Shown in pieces: positions 57,922 through 64,000 of a DNA stretch of 64,000 nucleotides (its first letter is position 1; every line of letters starts with the position of its first letter). The translations under genes were made by a program, and so were the position numbers. Origin of the DNA: Streptomyces omiyaensis. GTDB lineage: Bacteria; Actinomycetota; Actinomycetes; Streptomycetales; Streptomycetaceae. The notes under the pieces were generated by a model. The model had not been told where the DNA came from and did no database searches. It saw nothing but the letters and a program-made list of their open reading frames with translations. Location of the stretch: assembly GCF_014650895.1 (NCBI RefSeq), contig NZ_BMVV01000005.1:62001-126000 (forward strand). The letters run 5' to 3'.

Positions 57922-58968
57922 ATGGAACGACCGGCCGTCTCCGGCGTCGCGCACGACGCGTCCGGAGCCGCATTCGCCGTCGTCGGCATATCCAGTCTGC
58001 CGACGACCGACTGGGCCCAGATCTTCAGGGCACTGGCCAACACCGACCTCACGATCCAGGGCGCCGCCCTGCCCGGCACGCCGCGCCCGGCTCCCGCGCC
58101 GGACCCGGCACGCGCCGCCGCGGGGCCCGGCGCCGGGCCCTCCGGGCCGCCCCGCCTGAGCATGACGCCACCGAGCGTGCTGCACCTCAACGCCTACCTC
58201 CTGTACGCGCTCGGCAAGGCCGCACGCCGCCGGCTCACCGAGCGACTCGCCGCCCACAACCTGCGGTTATGGCATCTGACCGTGATGGCGCTCGTCGCCG
58301 ATCTCGGCCCGCAGATGAAGACCGTCCTGGCCGCGCGGCTCGACATGAACTCCAGCGACCTGGTGAAGATCGTCAACGACCTGGTGCGGACCGGGCACGT
58401 CGACTGCGCCCGCGACCCGGCCAACCGGCGCCGGGTCCTCGTCCGGCTGACCCCCGAGGGACGGACCTGGCTGACCCGCCTCAACGCGGAGATCGCCGCG
58501 ACGGACGACGAGGTCCTCGCCCCGCTGAGCGAGGAGGAGCGCGTCGTGCTCGCCTCCCTGCTCCGCCGGGTCCACCGGCACCTCGAACCGAGCCCCGCGG
58601 GCGTGGTCCACGACCCGCCGCGGGACGTCGAGATCCTGGCCGGCGGCTCGGACGAGGACGGCCGCATCGACTGGACGCACCCCGCTGAGGCCGTCGCCCG
58701 CTTCGTCGAGACCCGGCGGCCGCTGCACCCGACCGCCTTCACCCACCACGCCGGCCGACGGCTCGACGTCCTCACGGCGACGGTCTCCCGGGGCCTCCAC
58801 TCCGGCGAGCCGGGCCTCATCCTGCGGACCGAGGACGAGGGCGTGGTCGTCGTCACCGGCGCGGACCTCGGCGGCGCCGGCCGGCCGGGGCTCGTGCTGG
58901 GCCGGGTCCGGGCCGAAGGAGCCGGCGAGACGGACGCCGAGGAGCACTTCGGCACGGGCCGGACGTGA
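57922..58968 (+). CDS. MarR-type regulator fused to a formyltransferase C-terminal domain
   Basis: A 348-aa protein with three parts. Residues 1-80 are an unrecognised segment (GISSLPTTDWAQIFRALAN) and a Pro/Ala linker. Residues about 85-225 form a MarR winged helix: LAARLDMNSSDLVKIVNDLV, then the DPANRRRVLVRLTPEG wing. Residues 248-345 match the C-terminal domain of the adjacent formyltransferase: RIDW, PTAFTHHAGRRLDVLTATVS against PSAFTFHRGKRLEILSAVVS, G-PG-I, GVV(V/I)V.G.D and R...GL...RVR. The catalytic formyltransferase domain is absent. ATG at 57922 follows AAGGGA; Met81 (58162) could start a shorter form. The domain may bind the siderophore or its precursor and control DNA binding; this is inference. 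Confidence 0.85.
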   Translation: MERPAVSGVAHDASGAAFAVVGISSLPTTDWAQIFRALANTDLTIQGAALPGTPRPAPAPDPARAAAGPGAGPSGPPRLSMTPPSVLHLNAYLLYALGKAARRRLTERLAAHNLRLWHLTVMALVADLGPQMKTVLAARLDMNSSDLVKIVNDLVRTGHVDCARDPANRRRVLVRLTPEGRTWLTRLNAEIAATDDEVLAPLSEEERVVLASLLRRVHRHLEPSPAGVVHDPPRDVEILAGGSDEDGRIDWTHPAEAVARFVETRRPLHPTAFTHHAGRRLDVLTATVSRGLHSGEPGLILRTEDEGVVVVTGADLGGAGRPGLVLGRVRAEGAGETDAEEHFGTGRT

Positions 58969-59072
58969 CGGGGAACGGACGTGACGAGAGCCGGACGTGA
59001 CGAGAGCCAAACGTGACGAGAGCCAAACGTAACGAGGGCCGGACGTGACGAAAGCCGGACGTGACGAGGGCC
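58961..59072. repeat. Seven 16-bp tandem repeats after the fusion gene
   Basis: The unit GGACGTGACGAGAGCC recurs at 58961, 58977, 58993, 59009, 59025, 59041 and 59057 with small changes. The stop codon of the fusion gene lies inside the first unit and every later unit repeats the TGA/TAA-like ACGTGACG. The period is not a codon multiple. The array ends in the terminator at 59068. Confidence 0.9.
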
Positions 59073-59098
59073 GGACCGGCGACGCGCCGGTCCGGCCC
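59068..59098. terminator. Bidirectional hairpin between fusion gene and SIP gene
   Basis: GGGCCGGACCGGCG (59068-59081) pairs perfectly with 59085-59098 around an ACG loop, in the convergent gap. Confidence 0.8.
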
Positions 59099-59109
59099 CC
59101 TTCCGGCGC

Positions 59110-60975
59110 TCAGGAGACGCGGCGGGCGAGCGTCCAGAGGCGGTGGTCCCAGCCGACGTCGGCGCGGGAGAGGACCCCGAGGCCCGCGCGCCCGGCCAGT
59201 GCCGCGATCGCCTCCGCGTCGCGCACCCCGGAGCCGAAGGCGCACTTGAGGCGCAGGTGGTGCAGGACCTCCTCCATGTCCTCCGGATCGCCGGTCGCGA
59301 CCTGCTCGACCAGGAGCAGGGTGCCGTCCGGCGCGAGGGCGCCGGCCGCCTCGGAGAGGGCGTGCACCGCGTCCTCGTCGTCCAGCCACTCCAGCTGACG
59401 GGAGATCAGCAGGGTGCGCGTGCCGGCCGGTACGGCGCCGGAGCCGGCGACCAGGTCGATCCGGGGCAGCAGCTCCTCGTCGAGGACCGCCTCGCGCAGC
59501 ACCCGGAGCACCGAGGGCATCGCGACGATCCGCGCCCGCAGGTGCGGGAACTCCTTGACCAGCGTCTCGACGACGGTGGCCGACCCGTGGCCGGTGGCGG
59601 TCAGCTCGGTGACGGCCGACCAGTCGTGGGCGCGCAGCACGCCGGGGGCGGTCCAGCGGGCCTCGTCCTCGACGGCGGCGCGCGCGGTGTCGGCGATCCG
59701 GGACTCCCGGGCCATCTCCTCGGTCAGGGTGCGGCCCGCGAGGGTGCGGTAGCCGGCCCGGCCGGTGCGGACGGTGCGGAGCAGACCGGAGAGGGAGGCG
59801 TCGAGCGCGGCCTGGGCGCCCTCCAGGTGGTACTCCTCCGCCGAGTGGTCGTCCTCGACCAGCTCCTCGCTGATCGGGGTGAGGCTGTAGCGGCCCTCGC
59901 CGTCGGTGGCGAGCAGGCCGATCCCCACGAGGTAGTCGAGGAGGGCCCGGAGGGTGGCCGGGTCGGCCCCGGCGCGGCGGGCCAGTTCGGCGGCGTGCCG
60001 CACGCCCCGGTCGACCAGGTCGAAGACGCCGAGGGTGACGGCGGTCCGGATGGCGTACGGGGGCGCCAGGTCGGTCAGCGCGTGGAGGCGCTCGTGCGCG
60101 TCGTCCCCGTCCTCCTCCGCCTCCTGGACGGCAACGGCGCCGGAGGGCGCGTCCCCGGCGGCGACGGCGGGCGCGGTGCGGCGCCAGTAGCCGGTGATGT
60201 GCGTCTGCTCGCGCGGGACCTGACGCTCCGTCGCCAGGTGGCGGCGGATGCCCTTGAGGGTGACGGCCTCGCCCGCGACCCAGGCGAAGACGGTGCCGGG
60301 CAGCCACTCGGCGGTGCGGAGGGCCTGCTCCAGGAGGTCGGTGGTGCCGGCCGGGGCGCCCTTGCGGGAGAGCCAGACGATCTCGGCGTCGGCCTCGGTC
60401 GGCAGCTCCTGGCGGTGGCTGTCCTCGCCGACCTCGACGAAGACGCGGGCCTTGGTGCCCGCCGGCATCTCGGCGAGCCAGCGGCCGATGGCGGGCAGGG
60501 CGGTCTCGTCGCCGACGACGAGGATCCAGTCGGCTCCCTCGGGGTGGCTGTGGGACATCTTCGGGCCGGCGATCCAGGCGGTGTCGCCCGGGACGGCGTT
60601 CTCGGCCCAGGTGGAGGCGACACCGCCGTCGTGGCGGACGAAGTCGAAGTCGATCTCGCCCTTCCCGGGGTCGTGGCGGACCGGCGTGTAGTCCTTGGCG
60701 ACGGGCCGCCCGTCCGACCAGTCGAGGCTGCTCACCCGCTGCCGGGGCAGCACCAGGCGCCCCGTCTCGTCGGCGAAGAAGAACTTCACGTGGTCGTCGA
60801 AGCCCTCGGTGCGCAGGGCCGGGAGTTCCAGACCGTCCTTGGCGAAGGCGTCGAGCTGCGGCCCGCCGAGGGTGAGGCGGCGCATCCCGGGGGTGACGTT
60901 CTCGGCGCGCAGGACGGTCAGCTCGCGCAGCACGATGGGGAAGGTGACGACCGAGCGGGGGCTGCGGGTGGGCAT
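59110..60975 (-). CDS. Siderophore-interacting protein fused to a degenerate O-methyltransferase-like domain
   Basis: A 621-aa two-part protein. Residues about 1-270 are a ViuB/SIP-type FAD-dependent ferric-siderophore reductase: VLRAENVTPGMRRLTLGG, KDYTPVRHD (flavin site), the nucleotide-side GDETALPAIGRWL and AGEAVTLKGIRRHL. After an acidic linker, residues about 300-621 follow the O-methyltransferase plan (dimerisation helices, then a Rossmann part). The SAM motif is damaged: TELTATGHG stands where VDVGGGxG is expected (near 457-463), the DLP acid is AMP, and the catalytic His of HDWDDE is lost (LEWLDDED). ATG at 60975 follows AAGGAG. It follows the second receptor gene and should release iron in the cytoplasm. 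Confidence 0.85.
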   Translation of the reverse strand: MPTRSPRSVVTFPIVLRELTVLRAENVTPGMRRLTLGGPQLDAFAKDGLELPALRTEGFDDHVKFFFADETGRLVLPRQRVSSLDWSDGRPVAKDYTPVRHDPGKGEIDFDFVRHDGGVASTWAENAVPGDTAWIAGPKMSHSHPEGADWILVVGDETALPAIGRWLAEMPAGTKARVFVEVGEDSHRQELPTEADAEIVWLSRKGAPAGTTDLLEQALRTAEWLPGTVFAWVAGEAVTLKGIRRHLATERQVPREQTHITGYWRRTAPAVAAGDAPSGAVAVQEAEEDGDDAHERLHALTDLAPPYAIRTAVTLGVFDLVDRGVRHAAELARRAGADPATLRALLDYLVGIGLLATDGEGRYSLTPISEELVEDDHSAEEYHLEGAQAALDASLSGLLRTVRTGRAGYRTLAGRTLTEEMARESRIADTARAAVEDEARWTAPGVLRAHDWSAVTELTATGHGSATVVETLVKEFPHLRARIVAMPSVLRVLREAVLDEELLPRIDLVAGSGAVPAGTRTLLISRQLEWLDDEDAVHALSEAAGALAPDGTLLLVEQVATGDPEDMEEVLHHLRLKCAFGSGVRDAEAIAALAGRAGLGVLSRADVGWDHRLWTLARRVS

Positions 60976-61027
60976 GGGTACTGCTCCTTCGGACGCGGCG
61001 CCGGACGGGCGCCGCGGGACGGACCTG

Positions 61028-61065
61028 CGGGCCGGGCGGGCCGGTGGCGCGGTGCGCCCGGCCCG
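61028..61065 (-). terminator. Hairpin between second receptor and SIP genes
   Basis: CGGGCCGGGCG (61028-61038) pairs with 61055-61065. A second hairpin GCGGCGCC/GGCGCCGC (60995-61015) follows. Both lie in the 137-bp gap after the lipoprotein gene. Confidence 0.55.
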
Positions 61066-61112
61066 TCCGGCCCGTGAGGGTGGCGGTGGGTGCTCCCCGG
61101 AGGGAGCGGGGG

Positions 61113-62171
61113 TCACGTGCCGGCGACGGCTCCGGCGAGGATCGGCGTCAGCTTCTCGACGATCCAGGGGGCGCTGAGGGCGTCCGGGTAGGCGACGGCG
61201 GAGGAGAGGGTGTTCTCCGAGGGGATGACCGCGTAGTGCTTGCCCTTGACGGCCTTCAGGGACTGGAAGAGCTTGTTGCCCTCCAGCTCCTTGGCGCCGA
61301 GCAGGCCGTTGTCGCCGAAGGGGTAGGTCATGAGGAGGACGTCGGCCTCCAGCTCGTCCAGCTTCTCCAGGCTGACGGCGTTCTTGTCGGCCGTGTAGGC
61401 CTTGGCCTTGGCCGTCTTCTCGAAGCCGAGCTGCTCGAAGACGCCCGGGTCCTGGTCGGCGTAGGACATGAAGGTGATCTGCTCGGGGTGGACGACCGCG
61501 TAGGTGTAGGTCTTCCCCTTGAACTCGGGGTGCGCGGCGGCCGCGTCGGCGGTGGCCTTCTCGTTGGCGGCGATGACCTTCTCGGCCTCGGCGCTCATGC
61601 CGAGCGCCTTGGCGGCGGTCTTGAGGCGCTCCTGCCAGGTGAGGGTGTCGGCGTGCGCCTCGTCGGTGAAGGTGACGACCGGCGCGATCGGCGCGAGCTT
61701 GGCGTAGTCGGCGTCCATGGACCAGGTGTTCATGCCGAGGATGACGTCCGGGGCCTCGGCGGCGATGGCCTCGTAGTCGGTGCCGTCGGTGTCGTCGTAC
61801 GTCCTGAGCTTGCCGGCGCCGAGCTTGTCGATGGCGCGCTGCTTGTACTCGGGGACGGGGCCGCCGTCCTCGGCGTCCGGGGTGATGACCGGGACGAGGC
61901 CGAGGGCGAGGGCGATGTCGGTGTCGCCGTCGGAGACGGTGGCGACCTTGAGCGGCTTCTTCTCGACCTCCGTCGTGCCCCAGGCGTTGGGGAGGGTGAC
62001 GGGGAAGGCTGCCTCGGCGGCGGCCGCGGTCGCGCCGTCGGAGGGCTTCGCCGCGTCGGTCTTCGCCTCGCCCGTGCCGCCGCAGCCGGCGAGGAGGGCG
62101 CCGCACGCGGCGGCGGCGAGGAGGGTACGGGCGGCGGAGCGCCGGGCGAGCGGTCTGGCAAGGCGGTTCAC
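61113..62171 (-). CDS. Ferric-siderophore-binding lipoprotein (second receptor)
   Basis: A 352-aa lipoprotein with lipobox LAGC (Cys30) and an iron-chelate receptor fold: KVATVSDGDTDIALALGLVPV, IAAEAPDVILGMNTWS, a long helix and EADVLLMTYPFGDNGLL. Close similarity to the first receptor is not obvious, so it may take another siderophore or another form of the product. GTG at 62171 overlaps the ATPase stop as GTGA with AGGAG upstream. It belongs to the operon permease-ATPase-receptor-SIP. Confidence 0.93.
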   Translation of the reverse strand: MNRLARPLARRSAARTLLAAAACGALLAGCGGTGEAKTDAAKPSDGATAAAAEAAFPVTLPNAWGTTEVEKKPLKVATVSDGDTDIALALGLVPVITPDAEDGGPVPEYKQRAIDKLGAGKLRTYDDTDGTDYEAIAAEAPDVILGMNTWSMDADYAKLAPIAPVVTFTDEAHADTLTWQERLKTAAKALGMSAEAEKVIAANEKATADAAAAHPEFKGKTYTYAVVHPEQITFMSYADQDPGVFEQLGFEKTAKAKAYTADKNAVSLEKLDELEADVLLMTYPFGDNGLLGAKELEGNKLFQSLKAVKGKHYAVIPSENTLSSAVAYPDALSAPWIVEKLTPILAGAVAGT

Positions 62172-63022
62172 GGTCGGTTCTCCTGCGGGTGGTGACGGCG
62201 GCCGAGGGGGAAGATCTGCGGCCGTGCGGTGAGGGGGTGGGGTACGACGAGGCAGCGGAGGCCGAAGACCTCGGCCACGGTGCTCTCATCGAGGACCTCG
62301 TCGGGCGGGCCCTGCCGGATGACGCGTCCGTCGCGCAGGGCGACGATCGTCGAGGCGTACAGGGCCGCCTGGTTGAGGTCGTGGGAGACGAGCACGATGG
62401 TCTTGCCCGTCTGTTCGTTGAGGTCCGCGAGGAGGTCCATGACCTCGATCTGGTGCGCGACGTCCAGGTAGGTGGTGGGTTCGTCGAGCAGCAGGGTGGG
62501 GGTGTCCTGGGCGAGGGCGAGGGCGATCCACACGCGCTGGCGCTGGCCCCCGGAGAGCTGGTCGACCGGGCGGTCGACGAGTTCGGCGGTTCCGGTGGCC
62601 TTCAGCGCCTCGGCGACGATCACGTCCTCGTGCGCGTCGCGGTGCCCGCCGAACCGGCGGTGCGGATGGCGGCCGCGCCGGACGAGGTCGCCGACGGTGA
62701 TGGACTCCGGGGCCACCGGGGACTGCGGGAGGACGCCGAGCCGGCGCGCCACCTCGCGGGTGGGCAGGCGGTGGATGTCGGCGCCTTCGAGGAGGACCGA
62801 TCCGGCGGCGAGCGGCAGGAGGCGGGCGATCGCCTTGAGGAGGGTGGACTTGCCGCAGGCGTTGGGGCCGACGAGGGCGGTGATGCGGCCCTTCTCGATC
62901 CGGAGGTCCAGGCCCTCGATGACGGGCGACCCGCCGTACCCGGCGCTGATGCCGCGGGCTTCGAGCTGGTGGGTCGCGGTGGCTTCCGGGCTCTCGGCCC
63001 GGGGGGTCACGGTGGGGGTCAC
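62168..63022 (-). CDS. Ferric-siderophore ABC transporter ATP-binding protein (second importer)
   Basis: A 284-aa FecE-type ATPase: Walker A GPNACGKST, signature LSGGQRQRVWIALALAQ, Walker B LLLDEPTTYLD and switch His in LVSHDLNQAALYAS. GTG at 63022 overlaps the upstream permease stop (GTGA). It closely resembles the ATPase at 32.4-33.3 kb, so the two importers are related. Confidence 0.96.
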   Translation of the reverse strand: MTPTVTPRAESPEATATHQLEARGISAGYGGSPVIEGLDLRIEKGRITALVGPNACGKSTLLKAIARLLPLAAGSVLLEGADIHRLPTREVARRLGVLPQSPVAPESITVGDLVRRGRHPHRRFGGHRDAHEDVIVAEALKATGTAELVDRPVDQLSGGQRQRVWIALALAQDTPTLLLDEPTTYLDVAHQIEVMDLLADLNEQTGKTIVLVSHDLNQAALYASTIVALRDGRVIRQGPPDEVLDESTVAEVFGLRCLVVPHPLTARPQIFPLGRRHHPQENRP

Positions 63023-64000
63023 GAGGCTCCCTGCCTGCGTCGGAGGATCAGCCAGACGAAGTAGGGGGCGCCGAGCAGCGCAGTGAGGACACCGGTGGGC
63101 ACCGGACTGATCAGCGGTGCGTGCTGGGCGAGGACGTCGGCGCCGAGGACGATGACGGCGCCGGTCGCGGGGGCGAGGAGGGTGGAGCGCTCGGTCCCCA
63201 CCAGGCGGACGGCGACGGGTCCGCTGACGAGGGAGACGAAGCCGATGGGGCCGACGACGCTGGTGGCGAGGGCCGCGGCGGCGGCGCCGACGAGCAGGAC
63301 GCCGACCCGGGTGGCGGTCACCCGGGTGCCGAGGCCGGCGGCGAAGCCGTCGCCCAGGGTGAGGGTGGCGAGGGGCCGGGCGAGGAGGAGGGCGGCGAGC
63401 GCGCAGGCGGCGAAGCCGACGGCGAGGGTGGTGACGCCGTCCCAGTCCGCGTCGTTGGTGGTGCCGACCGTCCAGCGCAGGGCGATGGCGAGGCTCTGCC
63501 GGTCCGCCGCGAGGAAGAGGTAGTTCGTGTAGGCGGTGCAGACCGCGCTGAGCCCGATGCCGACGAGCACGAGCCGGTACGTGTCGACCCCGCCGCGCCA
63601 GCTGAGCCCCTGGACGGCGGCGACGAGGACGAACGAGCCGATGACGGCGGCGACCGGGACGCCGAGGGCGAAGGCGGCGGGCGCGTAGAACAGCGCGGTC
63701 GCGGCGCCGGCGCCGGCTCCGGCGGAGATGCCGACGATGTCGGGGGTGGCGAGCGGGTTGCGGATCAGCCGCTGGTAGAGCGAGCCGGCCAGGCCGAAGA
63801 GGGCTCCGGCGAGCAGCGCGGAGAGCGCCCTCGGCATCCGCAGCTGGAAGATCGTGTAGTCGGCGAGGCCGTCCCGCAGGCCGAAGGCGGCGGGGAGCAC
63901 GTCGGCGGGGTCGAGCCGGCCGACGCCTCCGAGCAGGACGGAGGCGGTGGTGAGTCCGAGCAGCGCGGCGGTGAGCACGCCGCCGGTCAGGGCGGCACGG
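63019..64000 (-). CDS. Ferric-siderophore ABC transporter permease, FecCD family (5' part outside window)
   Basis: The frame stays open from 63019 to the right edge, so the N-terminus is missing; a GTG at 63978 is not the likely start. The visible 326 residues hold FecCD marks: RMPRALSALLAGALFGLAGSLY, LATPDIVGISAGAGAG and GPIGFVSLVSGPVAVRLVG. It should pair with another permease beyond the window and with the ATPase just downstream. Confidence 0.93.
   Translation of the reverse strand, partial: RAALTGGVLTAALLGLTTASVLLGGVGRLDPADVLPAAFGLRDGLADYTIFQLRMPRALSALLAGALFGLAGSLYQRLIRNPLATPDIVGISAGAGAGAATALFYAPAAFALGVPVAAVIGSFVLVAAVQGLSWRGGVDTYRLVLVGIGLSAVCTAYTNYLFLAADRQSLAIALRWTVGTTNDADWDGVTTLAVGFAACALAALLLARPLATLTLGDGFAAGLGTRVTATRVGVLLVGAAAAALATSVVGPIGFVSLVSGPVAVRLVGTERSTLLAPATGAVIVLGADVLAQHAPLISPVPTGVLTALLGAPYFVWLILRRRQGAS

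Noticed and set aside
58961..59072. Iteron origin of replication
   Set aside because: No replication initiator gene or A+T-rich element nearby; it is an intergenic array inside a chromosomal metabolic locus.

Overview
The window looks like a Streptomyces chromosome (or a very close actinomycete). Base composition is very G+C rich with strong third-position G/C bias. GTG and TTG starts are common, genes overlap by ATGA/GTGA, secreted enzymes carry carbohydrate-binding modules, and seven copies of the DmdR/DtxR-type iron box are visible. I see no tRNA, rRNA, transposon, CRISPR or phage gene.

Region 1 (1-20.3 kb) is carbohydrate uptake and degradation. A ribose/galactofuranose-type ABC importer (YtfQ-like lipoprotein, double ATPase, permease running off the left edge) is transcribed leftward. 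It faces a secreted GH2 enzyme (PA14-GH2-LamG), which converges on a second secreted GH2 enzyme with two AbfB-type modules. Next come a LacI regulator, a GH43 enzyme and a MalF/MalG/binding-protein importer on the minus strand, then two divergent secreted clan GH-A-like hydrolases. AACGTT-centred operators mark the first importer and its GH2 genes. A different CGAAAA/TTTTCG palindrome pair marks the second divergent promoter region. The working reading is a furanoside (galactofuranose/arabinofuranose) module beside an oligosaccharide module.

Region 2 (20.3-23.4 kb) is methionine synthesis: metY-metX on the minus strand, preceded by a 24-codon leader ORF with tandem Cys codons that looks like a translational attenuator.

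Region 3 (23.4-64 kb) is an iron-regulated hydroxamate siderophore locus. It holds two iron-box-controlled DUF2470 genes, an isochorismatase-fold protein, and an argC-argJ-argB-argD set that would supply ornithine. It also holds a FecCD/FecE importer coupled to an amidohydrolase and a 76-aa protein, a heterodimeric ABC exporter with one canonical and one degenerate ATP site, and MbtH. The 4749-aa NRPS has order C-A-T-C-A-T-C-A-T-C-A-T-C; its codes read as unknown/Ser/hydroxyornithine/unknown, with positions 1 and 4 alike. Then come a siderophore-binding lipoprotein, an ornithine N5-monooxygenase, a CchA-like formyltransferase, a MarR regulator fused to a formyltransferase C-terminal domain, a siderophore-interacting protein fused to a degenerate methyltransferase, and a second binding protein with its FecE/FecCD importer running off the right edge. 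Together these fit a foroxymithine-like product (acyl-formylhydroxyornithine-Ser-hydroxyornithine-formylhydroxyornithine, released by a terminal C domain): made from dedicated ornithine, exported, then recovered by two importers and reduced by the SIP protein. Product identity is an inference from domain order and codes.
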